A stretch of DNA of 64,000 nt from Edaphochlamys debaryana (lineage: Eukaryota; Chlorophyta; Chlorophyceae; Chlamydomonadales), in contig JAEHOE010000037.1 of NCBI GenBank assembly GCA_016858145.1, forward strand, positions 186,001-250,000, in the 5' to 3' direction. The notes beneath the pieces were generated by a model. That model saw only the letters and a list, made by a program, of their open reading frames with translations, made no database searches and was not told where the DNA came from. This document shows, in pieces, positions 29,001 to 39,093 of the stretch. Position 1 is the stretch's first letter. Each line of letters starts with the position of its first letter. A program made the position numbers and the translations under genes.

Positions 29001-31022
29001 GCCGCGACCATGACCGCAACTGCCGCCTGGTACGCGTCGCCTGCACCCGCTGGCGCCTTCGCAGCAGTCGGCTCCACCCACGGCGCCTGCGTCCCCGCCG
29101 GGCACGTGCCCAGCGGCGTCCCGAACACGTGCACCGCCGTCCAGTTGGCCGGCAGCGGCAGGGGCGCGCTGTTCCTGACGGGCGTCAGGCGCAGGCCCAG
29201 GCGCAGGATGGCCCCGGGCGGAAGCGCGGTCCAGTTGACGGACACGGTTGCGAAGGCCTCGTCCTCAGTGGGGGCGAAGGTCAGCGCGCCGCTGCCACGC
29301 ACGGCGGCCGCGCACCGCGAGACACTGATGCAGCCTGCAGCGACCGGGAGAAAGGGAGTGCAGCCTCAGCGGGATTGCTTGTGGAAATACCACGTTTTCC
29401 AGAGGTACGACCGGCAAATTTCGTGGGGCTCGGCAATGCGTGCTCGCCCGAGAGCCACGTTGGGACAGGCACGCGTCCATTCGCGCCACCCGGCTTCCCA
29501 CACTAGCGCACGCGATGCCCTAGTGCCCCTTCGCGCCCTCTCCTGCAGCGCACCCATTCCCCGGTGCCTGCCCGGTGCCCGGTGTCCCGTGCCCACCTGA
29601 TGCGCTCAGCAGGACCGCAGCGTAGCTCAGTGACGACGCAAAGGGGCTCAGCCCCACGCGCCGCACCGGCACGTCCACCGAGCTGATCACCGACCCCGCC
29701 CGGGTGCCGTTGCCGCTGCTGCTGCCACTCGCGCCGGCGCTGGCGCTGGGGCGGTACACCGCGTGGTTCCCCTCCACGAAAAACGCAGGAGGCTCCGCCA
29801 CGACTTCTACTGATACGGGCAGGGCGCCAGCGGCCCCTGCGCCCGGGGTTTCGTCAGCGCCGAGGTCCACGTGGGCGATGTGGGTCAGCTCGGCCCGCAG
29901 CGGCGCGTCCGACCCAGATGGCGCCGGGCGGCGCAGGCGCAGCGTGAAGGCCTTGCTGCCCGCTTCCCCGGGGCGCCAGGAGAGCGCCGAGGGGCTGACT
30001 AAGGCGGCGCTGGGGTCGGATAGGCGCAGGCCCACCGACGCCGGCAGCAGCGAGGGCCCGCTCAGCCGCACCTCCAGGCTCACCACCAGCTCCCGGCGGC
30101 TGATACTGATGGTCTGATTGGCAAAGCCCGCTGTGGGTGCTGCCACGACCGTGATGGCGACCTGCGGTTTGGGGAAGCGGGATGGGCGTGGGGAGGGCAG
30201 GTGCGGGCCCTGCGTGTCCGGGACCCGAGGCCCCGCAGCACGTGGCTCAGATTAAGGAGGTTAGGGATGCAAGTGTTGATGCGGGCTAGGCTTACCGGCT
30301 CGGCCTTTGCGCCCGTGGTGTTCCCGCCATCGGACGAAGCGAATGGGAGGGTGGCTTGCTGCGGCCCCAGGGACACAAACGCGCTGTAGGTCCCAGGCGC
30401 AGTGCCTGCAAAGCCCGAAGATTCAGACGTTCTAAAGACTATGCTGTGGCAGTCCACAGAGGGTGTGCCCGGCAGTAGGAGGTCCTGGCCGCAGCCCGGC
30501 GAGGCCCCGCGGAGGAGGAGGAAGAGGTCGGGGAGCGCGCCCCGCTGCGGGCACACAGGCTGGAAGAGTGAGCACCCGCCTTCCCAACGGCCAAGCTAGC
30601 TGGTGTCGCGAGCAGCAGTTGTAAGGAGTCAACAGCCCAGCGTGGGCTTTAGCTGGGCGCGCAGGCCACGACCGACATGGCGCTCTTACCGACGGACAGG
30701 CCGGGCCCTGCAGCTCTGCCTGGACAACCCCGCTCCCATCATCGCTGATGACACGGGGGTGAAGCCCCGACACAGCTGTCTGCTGCGCCCAGGCTCCAGG
30801 CCCATCCTGCAAAAGTCGCGGGGGCACGCGCTCATTTACGTCCGCACATGGCTCAACGCTATCTGTTCTGCTCTATATTCCTAGACGAGTCCTAGAGCAA
30901 CGCCACCCTGAGAAGACAAGTGCAAGTCCGCATCTCCTCACCGCGCTCTCGGCAAACACCTTCGGGCTTATAGCTCCAGCGAGACCCAGCAGACACAGCA
31001 GCAAGGTCCTCATGAGCTGCAT
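24441..31022 (-). CDS. Secreted/type I membrane Cys-rich, hydroxyproline-rich-like glycoprotein
   Basis: Eight exons join in phase to 1,754 residues: 31022-30942, 30559-30296, 30161-29597, 29334-28960, 28833-28768, 28634-25739, 25592-25286, 25151-24441. Exon 1 encodes a clear signal peptide (MQLMRTLLLCLLGLAGAIS). Residues 116-300 resemble beta-sandwich, Calx-beta-like sequence (SPSALSWRPGEAGSKAFTLR). A long SP/P-rich segment follows (residues 450-1350, many SPSPSP and N-glycosylation sites), typical of volvocine wall glycoproteins. Two or three GCC2/GCC3-like Cys repeats come next (GYYSATFNASACLACLPGTY, CPAGTF...CAVCPGGT). Then there is an unassigned domain, one membrane span near residues 1620-1640 (ILWPTLAGTGLLALAVALAC), and a 110-residue cytoplasmic tail. 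It is likely a surface or wall-anchored receptor or adhesion protein; the ligand is unknown. The tail has no kinase. Exon assignment is strong because every phase matches. Confidence 0.85.
25944..26004 (-). repeat. Coding polyGln-polyGlu microsatellite
   Basis: CTC and CTG triplet runs on the plus strand read as about 13 Gln followed by about 7 Glu in the membrane glycoprotein, between the SP-rich region and the Cys-rich repeats. Confidence 0.9.
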
Positions 31023-32472
31023 TCCCGAGCGCAAGCTGGGGAAGTGAGTCGTCGAGTGCTGACGCGCTCAGGCATCGCGCTGCACTTCCTACATACTACA
31101 GCAGCCCAGTCTCATAAAGTTAGAAAGCGAACGAGGGTGCGAGCTCGCGGGGGTAAGGCCTCGGTTGCTCAGGCAGCTACGCTGCACCGCCCAGCAGTTG
31201 AATGCGTCCGGGAATTGTCTAGCTTAGCCTATGGGTTGGATAGTGTATGAGGGCAGGGCGCCTGTGTGAGGGCGGGGAAACTGTGGTGTCATCCGGTACG
31301 GAGCCGAGGAGTGCGCCTTGAGTGCGCCCAGAGTGCGCCTTCCCGCGACCGCCTCAGGCCCAGGGCACAGCCTGAGGAGGGGTCGCATGCCGGGGCCAGG
31401 CCCCTAGACACGGCCGGGGGGTGGGGGGTGGGGGGGGTCGAGAACAGGTGGGGGGGCAGGCCTGCAGACCGTGGTGCCCATCGGAGGACCGGGCCTGACC
31501 TCCCCTTGGAAGTTAAGAGCGAGCACGGTCCTGGACTCCTGGAGTCTGGAAGCCTGCGGCCCTGTGCTCTTGCGCCTCACGGTCAGTGACGTAGCGCCAG
31601 CTTATGAGGCAAACGGGTTGTGGGGTTCATGCGTTCATCACAAGACCCAATTTTCGAAGCGGGGGGCTGAAGGGCCTATGACCGGGGGCGGGCTGCCTGG
31701 TGACTGCCGCGTCACCCGCCTCCTAAACGCCGCAGCCCGCAGGCCTCTGTCAAACCCACACTGAGTTCCTGACTTCTCCAGCCTGCCAACGGGGCTTCAC
31801 CATGGCCTTCCGAGTCCCGAGCTCCCGACCTGAACTGGAGCTTGCCCTGTGTATTGATGGCAGCCCAGCGGGGCACGCTGCGGGTGGCCGAAGGGAGGTA
31901 GGCGACGCAACGCAGGGGGAGCAGGGCAGCCACAAGCCCACAACGCGTGCGGTTGCAACAATGTGCCCCCTCCGCAACTACCGGCAGTATGCACCCGAGC
32001 GCTTCGCCTCGTTGATGTCTCCTCACCCAACACGGCAGCTCGGACTCGTTCAAGCCCCCAAGGACACTCTATCCGCCATGATCATCACTGCGTTGCACCA
32101 AATGTGCGTGTGATTGATTGGCCGCATACGGGGCCCCTCCCGGTGCCCTTCCGTCGTGCCCTCCACGGCCCCGGATGCCTGCCTGCGGAAGCCCCTAAGC
32201 CCCCGAAATTCATCCTATGTTCACTTCTATCCCGGCCGGCGAGGCTCCATCCGCCGACCTCCAACTGGTCAAGCCCGCCAAGCCGTGCTCAGCTGCACCC
32301 ATCGAGCTCTCCAAACGCGAGTAACGGTATGTATGGCACCGGTCTGGGCACGTTTAGGCGGCCAACTCTCCAGTGCGGTTTGTTCGATACGCTTCAGGCG
32401 TCGGCTGCCTTCCCTTCCCACCAATGCCCAATCCCTCGCGCCTCACTCCGCCTCCGCCAGCCCGCCCGCACC
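31023..32472. other. Intergenic, upstream of membrane gene and downstream of SNM1
   Basis: It holds the promoter and 5' UTR of the membrane-protein gene and the 3' UTR of SNM1. No TATA box, domain-bearing frame or minus-strand UGUAA signal was spotted. A G-rich run lies at about 31417-31440. Confidence 0.5.
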
Positions 32473-35400
32473 TCACGCCACCGCCGCCGCGGCGGTGCGC
32501 GGCCGCGGCATGAAGAACCGCCGGATACTGCTCTGCGTCACTGCCCCCGTCCCTCCTGCTCCTCCCGCCGCCGCCGCCGCCGCCGGAGTCGCCCCGGGGC
32601 TGGGCGGGGCCCATACGGATCCGGCAGCGGGCCGCGACGGCACCGCCGTCGCCGCCGCCCCCGAGCCCAGGTACGGACGCGGTGCTGGCGTGCCGTACGG
32701 TGCCGTACTGCCGACCGGCGCCCGGTCGCCGCCGCCAGCCTTCCCTGGCGCTGACACGACCGCCTGTTCCCCCTTGGCCCCGGGCAAGACCTCCACGCCA
32801 GCCTGCAGATCCACCTGCCGCCCTGCTTGCATCGCCACAAAGTCCGCCCCACCCTGGTCCTTCACCTCGGCATCCTCATCAGAATCGCTGTCGTCCAGAG
32901 TGAGGTCCAGGACGCACGGCGCGGGCCCAGGCCCAGGCCCAACCGGGCCCGACGCAGGGCTCCCTGTCGTACCTTGAAGGCATGTGGACGGCGGCATGGG
33001 GCTGTGCACCCGCGGCTCGCCCTTGACCGGCGGCGGCGGGACGTGTGCGCCTCCGCTGGGGCTGCCGCTGCCGCCGCCGCTGCCGCCCTCCCCCCGCCGG
33101 GCCCGCTTGCCGCCGCCAGCCCCACCGCCCGTCGCAGCATCGGGGGGCTCCTCGGCGGCCGCTTGTTTCCGCTTGCGCCCGCCGCCGCCCCGCTGCCGCC
33201 GCTGCTCCTGCTGCTGCCGCTGCCGCGCCATGCGCGTCTGCAGCTCCGCCAGGATGCGTTCCTGCTCCGCCACATCCACACAGGCCAGATCCACGGCGGC
33301 GGCGGCGGCGGCGGCGGCAGCGGTGGCAGGCGCGGCAGCGGACGCAGGCTTGGGGATTGCAGCGGCAGCAACCAAGCGGGGAGGCGGCTCGCCGGGGTTG
33401 GCGGAGGCGGCGCCCCGGCAGGTGGTGGTGTGGGGTGTGCCCGAGGCCGGGGCGGGGACCAGGTAGGCGTCCAGCCTGGAAGGGGGTCAGGTGTACGCCA
33501 TGGGAGGGTGGGGGTAGTGGCGTGGGGTGGTGAGGCCAGCACTGGCGGACAGGCCGTCCCCTTGCCTATTCCCCTTTGCCCCTGCCCAGGTTCTCCCTGC
33601 CTTGCCCCCGTCCATCCCTGCTCGGTCCTGCTCCACCCCAAGCCCCACTCCAAGCCCCAAGCGCCCCCCCAAGGCCCGCCCCAAGTCCCGCCCCACGCTC
33701 ACCCCGCCAGGCCGCCCCCCAAGCCCCCCCCCGAGCACCCCACCTGGACCGGTCCCCCCGGAGGTCCATGTGCTGTGCGAAGCGGTCCACCAGGGACCGC
33801 CGCTGGGGGGCGCTGGCGGCGTTGACGGTGGGCACCAGGCGGCGGGGGCGGAGCTGGGCAACGGCGTCGCACAGGTCGGCTGGCAGGAGGGAGGTGGGGG
33901 TGGGGGTGGGAGGGTTGTGGGAGGGTCGTGTGCGGGGGTGAGGAGGGGGCCAGCATTCTGGGGATGGTGTGAGCCGGCAACCATGGCGCCGCGCAGACAG
34001 ACAGGCCTCCTCACAAGCAGAGGTCAAATTGGCAACCCATAGACCCCTGCCCGAACCCCCCCCCCCCCCCCAAACCCGAGTCGCACTCACTCCATGAGCT
34101 GTGTTCGCTGTAGGGCACGCCCAGGATGACGGCCCCGGCCTGCCGCCGCACCGTCACACCGCCACGGCGCGTGTTGGTCCAGCCTGCGCGGCCCAGGGTG
34201 GAAGGGCGGTGGATGGCAGGGTGAGGAGAACATCCGTGTGGGCGAGCTCGCATTCCTGCACGACGAGTCGGCAGGGGGGAAAGGAGACGTAGTAAGACGG
34301 GAGCGCCCCAACGCCTCACCCGTGGGCCGGATGCCCACCACTCGGCTCCACACGTCCGGGTACCTCCCAAGGTAGGCCTGGGCAGGGCGTATGGGGACGG
34401 GCGGGTGGGGGTTTGAGGGCGTCAGCTGATGGTAGCAAACGTTGGTGAGCCACACTCGGGGCCCCCTTCGACACATGCCCTGCCGACCTGCCTGGCATGC
34501 CCCACACACCTGTCCACACCTGTCCACACCTCTTCACCAAGAGCAGCGTTTGACCAGGCCAAACAACCCCTTCACACCCTTCAGCGCTCCCGGCGCCCCT
34601 TCCAGAGCCCTCGCTCTTCTGCTTTGCTCTTCGTACGAACCTGCCCCCCCCGTGGCCCCCCAGCCACGCACGTGCAGGTCCTCTGGCCGCAGCCCCATGG
34701 GCGCCACGTGCACCCCCGCCCGCAGCGGGTCGTCCGTGAGGAGGGCCACGTGCTCGGGCGGCAGGCCCAGCAGGCGCAGCACGGCCCGCTTGGAGGCGGA
34801 GCAGTACACCTGGGGCGTGGGTGGAGGTGGGGTGTCTGATTCTGAGAGCGGGAGAGCGTCTTTACGCCTGCGCCAGGAGGTGGAGGTGGGGGTGGGAGAC
34901 GGGGTTGGGGTCGGGGTTGGGGTTGGGGCGGAGGGACGTGGGGTTCGCGCAGGGGGAGGAAGGGAAGGGCGCGGGTTTGGGAGTGGCGCGCGGTGCTGTC
35001 CGGTACAGCCGGAAGGCGTTACGCGGGGTTCGGACAGGACGAGGGAGGAGCGTGTGTGGGGGCGTGTGTGGGGGAGTGGCGAGCAATGACGAACAGCCGG
35101 AGCGGTCGGGCGGTGGACCAGGTGGCGGAGAGGCTCCGGGGCCCGGCAGGGGGGCTAGCAGCTCTCGGGGCCTGCGAAAGGCACAACCCCGCATGGACCC
35201 CTACCGCAGCCGGCGCCCGCCCACCCGCCCGCCCCCACCTGCGTGCCCACCCGCCCGCCCACCCGCCCGCCCCCACCTGTGTGCCCAGCGCCTGCGCTGC
35301 CCCCAGGAAGGCCCGCTCCTTGCCGATGTGGTAGGCCCCCACCAGGAACAGAGTGCGGGGCTCCTCGGCCAGGGCGGAGCGCATGGCCTTGGGGGGGGGG

Positions 35401-37546
35401 GGGGGAGGGGAGGGACGGAGTCGACGGAGGAAGGGATGGATGGGTACCTGTATGGGCTTGCCCCGCTGCGCGGGTTTGTCTGCTCAGGTGCCTCACATGA
35501 CCGGCACATCCCCTTCGGTTCCCCGCCCCACGCTCCGCACGTTATGCCCCCGCACCGCCCCCAACCCACCTTAACCATGACTGCGATGGCCTGCTCCGCA
35601 CGACCTATACCCTGCCCTGCCCTGCCCCAAGCCCTCGGTTCTCCACAGCACGCTCCGCACGTCATGCCCCCGCACCAGGCCCCTACCCACCTCCACCATG
35701 AGCGCAATGGCCTGCTCCTGCGGCGGCAGCGCCCATCGCGGCTCGGCATAGGTGGTGTCCAGGAAGAGCGTGTCCACGCGCACCCCGGCCAGGCCCCGCT
35801 GGTGCCGCATCCAGGGCTGCCACCTGCGGGGGCGTCGGGAGGGCGTCGGGGCGGGAGCGTGGGAGTTGGAAGGAGGCCGGGAGGAGGTCGGAGGAGTGGT
35901 AGCAGGTGGCGCATAGTGGTGTGTTGTGTTAAGCAACGCGGAATCCGTAAGCAAGCGAAAAGCCCAGCGAAACCCCGAAGGTGTGATGTAGCTCCTGGAG
36001 TGTTGTGTGTAGGGGGGGGAGCGGGAGTGGTCTAGTCGGAGCGCATGGCCTGCAACCACACACCACTAGTCGGCCCCTGCTTCCGGCGCGGACCCCCTCT
36101 TGCCCCCACACACCGGCAATCTCCCGTGTGGAGGATGTTGTGGGTCGGCCCCAGATCGAGCGACGCCACATCCACGCCCGCCGCCTCCACCTCCGTCGCG
36201 TCACCAGCAGCGCAGAGAGCGGCGGCTTCCGACACGTAGCACTCGGTGCACGCTGGGCGCGGTGTCTCTGCCGCCTCCGCCGCCTCCACCTTCACCGGCT
36301 CTGCCGCACCGGCGGCGGCGGCTTCCACACCGCCCGCTAACCCAGCCTCCTCCTCCTCCTCCTCCTCCTCTGCCTCCTCCTCCCAGCTGAGCCGCGCCCC
36401 ACGCTCCGGCGCCGCTCCACACTCGGCTGCCGCTGCTGCGTCCGCACGGCAGCCCGCCGCGCCTGCCCCCTCCCCTTCCTCCTCCCCTTCCTCCTCCTCC
36501 GCTGCCGGTGCCTCCCCGAGCCACGCCTCGCTCACAACGCCCTCCACGCAGCCCGCCAGCGCGGCTGCCGCTGCGCCCGCACTGCCGCCGCCCAGGCCGC
36601 CAGGACTCAGTGTCCCAGCAGGCCCCACTGCGGACCCCTCCTCTGGTGCTGTCCCCCAAGCTCCCCGCCCCACCCCTACGGCTGCCGCCGGTGCGGCTCC
36701 CGCCCCCACGGCTGCCCCCACGGCTGCCCCCGCCTCCAGGGCTCCCGCCCCCGCCCCCGGCCCTGTCCCCAGTGGCACCTCGAACAGTAGCATGAGGGAG
36801 CCGGGGCAGTGGTTGGCGTCCAGGGGGGTCACACGCACTCCCTCCACCAGCACTGGCACGCCCACGTCCAGGGGCCGGACCACCTGGTGGGGGGTAGGGG
36901 AGGGAGAGGAGGGCGTCGGAGGAGGCAGTTGGAGAGGGGCAGGGGTGTGGCGGGGAGGCGTGGGCGTGGGTGACACAGGCATGCGGAGGCATGCGGAGGG
37001 TGTGGGAGGGAAGACGGGCCCACCTCGGGCCCAGCCCCCTCGGGCCCACCTCAGGCCCCAGGCCCCTCTCGTGCCGCAGCAGCCGGGCGGTGACGCGGGA
37101 GCAGTAGATGACGCTGCCGCTGAAGCGCCTGTGGGGTTGGGGCGGGAGGGCGGGTGGTGCAGATGAGGGGGAGCAATGAGCAAGCAAGCGTGTCGGCGCT
37201 GAGGCAACGGTGGAAGACGGCGGCCCGGTGAGCATAGCACACTCTCAGACGACCAACAGACCGACACAGACCCCCGACTTGGCACCACGGGTACTGGTAG
37301 CCCGGTAGCGCAGCTCGTGCGGTCAGAGCTAGGCCCCTAACGGCATCCCTGGGAAGCCCCCGACTGCCAACCAAGTCCCCCCACCCAACCCCTCCGCGGC
37401 CTTCCTCGCCTGTTGAGCCCCGTGTAGTGGTCCGAGTGGTAGTGCGTGAGGAAGTAGGCGGTGCAGCGGGGCGACTGGAAGTTGAAGCCGTCCACCAGGA
37501 AGCGGGTGCCGGGCACCCACTTGATGGACTCGACCTGAGTGGCCAT
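32473..37546 (-). CDS. SNM1: SNM1A/PSO2-type DNA interstrand-crosslink repair nuclease
   Basis: A metallo-beta-lactamase/beta-CASP 5' exonuclease of the SNM1A/PSO2 group, which digests DNA past interstrand crosslinks. Ten exons join in phase to 885 residues: 37546-37410, 37128-37050, 36883-36114, 35823-35691, 35387-35277, 34809-34672, 34377-34320, 34183-34091, 33879-33744, 33475-32473. All metal motifs are present: HYHSDHYTGL, LDANHCPG, ILHTGD, FLDTTY, GVPYSEHSS, plus PTVN. The start (MATQVESIKWVPGTRFLVDG) is the first ATG of the exon that opens the catalytic domain. The N-terminal zinc finger usual in SNM1A was not found. Residues 114-310 are an Ala/Glu-rich insert inside the lactamase fold. 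The tail (552-885) is basic and coiled, with an acidic SUMO-binding-like VLDLTLDDSDSDED and a terminal PIP box QSSIRRFF. Intron 1 appears to be GC-AG. Confidence 0.92.
35531..35720 (-). repeat. 120-bp tandem echo of SNM1 exon 4 end
   Basis: Blocks at 35531-35600 and 35651-35720 share cgctccgcacgt, atgcccccgcacc and atggcctgctcc, spaced exactly 120 bases. The right block contains the true exon end (ALMVE plus gtgggta). The left is an intronic copy that also keeps a gtgggt donor. Confidence 0.8.
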
Positions 37547-37734
37547 GCTGTGGAGCTGCGCCTGCGCGGCGGGGGAGATGAGGTGGGATGAACGTTAAAA
37601 GTAATTCCCAGTCCGGTCTTGGGCCGCTCCTGCCGATGAAGAGCTCGGGGGAAGCCGGAAGGGGTGGGCGGGGTGGCTTGCCTGGCGTGTGGCGCCTGGG
37701 CCTGGGGCGGTAAGGGGGGCCGGCACGCGCGGCC

Positions 37735-38149
37735 TTAGTCCTCGTCCCCGTCGATGTCGTCCTCGTCGCCGATGGAACCCTCGTTGATATCTGCGTTGGG
37801 AGCGTATTGCAGCGCGTGGTCAAGCGGTGGGGCAGCTATGGCGAGGACAGGACGTGCTGCGCTCGCTAAACGCACCGTCGTCGCCCTCGCCCTCGCGCAC
37901 GTCCGCGGGCGCGTCAGGCTTGCCCACGACCGGTGTAGTCTTCTGCCAGTCGCGGATGGCAGCGTTCTGCGGGCACAGCACGGCGCGGTTCGGCTGGAGT
38001 CGCGGCATCGCCCTTGGCGCTCCCGCGACAGGTGCCCTTGCCTTGTTCTCTAGCTCCTTCTCCTGCGCAGCGACCTGTGCCTCCTCGCTGCCCTCCTTGA
38101 ACACCTCGCTCTCGGCGCTTCGTGGCACCAGCTGCGGAAGGAAAAACAT
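37735..38149 (-). CDS. Small acidic protein of unknown function
   Basis: The start MFFLPQLVPRSAESEVFKEG at 38149 runs through a helical charged stretch (EEAQVAAQEKELENK) and NAAIRDWQKTTPVVGKPDAP. It then splices (donor in gacgacggtgcgtt, acceptor aacgcag) to a very acidic end, INEGSIGDEDDIDGDED, stop at 37735-37737. A 75-base segment between ELENK and NAAIRDW is either coding or a GC-AG intron, since both keep the frame, giving about 85 or 110 residues. No family was recognised. The next gene, SNM1, starts only 190 bases downstream on the same strand, unusually close. The exon could conceivably belong to a longer SNM1 transcript, but the in-frame stop argues against it. An upstream exon using the cttccgcag acceptor is also possible. 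Confidence 0.5.
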
Positions 38150-39093
38150 CGCGAGCTGTCTAACGCGCCAGCTTACTACCTACATATGCATCGGGTCCGT
38201 AAGAAAGTATAATTAAGTCAGCGGCTTGAGGCCGGGAAGTCCTTGGCACGACAGACGGGGCACGGCAGTCGGCAGGCTCCCCGATGCCCCTCCCCGCTGC
38301 TTCATCCCCCCCCACGTAGCGGCCCTGCCGAGGTTGGACCATGGGGCGTGCCCCACACCGAGCGGGAGGGGAGTTCCTACACACATGGAGCAGGCGTGAC
38401 GCGTGAGCAGGTGCAGCCAGTGCAGCGGAGGGGCGTTGGGCCTTGAGGGCGGAGAGGCATTCCCAGACCGCTGGTGAGCCTCTTCAGCTACCGGTAAGCA
38501 CAGACCTTACATGCCATGTAATCCATGGGGATCCCGGGCCTCCGCCTCAGTCCCATTCTCCGCCAACTCCACGGCGCCAGGCACACCCTGGCACACGCTG
38601 CCCAGTCCCGAGCCGCGCGCTCAGACTCTCAACCTCGCCGAGGCCGTCGAATGGCCCTCAGACCACAGACCCCAGGCCCGCAGCTCAGAGCGCAACCCTG
38701 CTTTCCCATGCGCACACCATCCCTGCACGTCGCCATGGCAACAGTCACCAACGCATGACCTAACTCGCGAGGTTCGACGCATTCCCGCCGTCCCCTCGCT
38801 TCCGCCACCCACCGACAGACTGGCCCTCCCCCTGCAGTGCCTCCCCCCCTGCTCTCCGTGTCCCGCCTGCCTTGCTCCCTCTAGTCTGCGGCACCCTCCC
38901 AGGTGCCCAAGTCTGAGGCAGGGGAAACGCCCTGCCCAGCCTCGTCTGACCCTGTCGTGCCCCGTCACCCGCTCCCGTCCCCCAGCCTCCCAGCGTAATC
39001 CATACAGTGCTTACACCTGCCCCGTTGCCCCGCACAACCCGCATCGCCCACGCTCCGACTCCTCAGCTCCCCGCCACTCCGCCCCGGCCCCGC
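38150..39093. other. SGT1 3' UTR and upstream region of small acidic gene
   Basis: The SGT1 3' UTR extends to about 38490, judged by a UGUAA signal. The remaining 340 bases would hold the promoter of the acidic-protein gene. No domain-bearing frame was seen. Confidence 0.5.
38507..38511 (-). promoter_or_regulatory. UGUAA polyadenylation signal, SGT1
   Basis: The minus-strand TGTAA lies about 585 bases past the SGT1 stop. A nearer match at 39011-39015 is only 80 bases from the stop, shorter than usual. Confidence 0.5.

Noticed and set aside
39011..39015. Nearest minus-strand TGTAA after SGT1
   Set aside because: Only about 80 bases from the stop codon; the match at 38507-38511 gives a more usual 3' UTR length.
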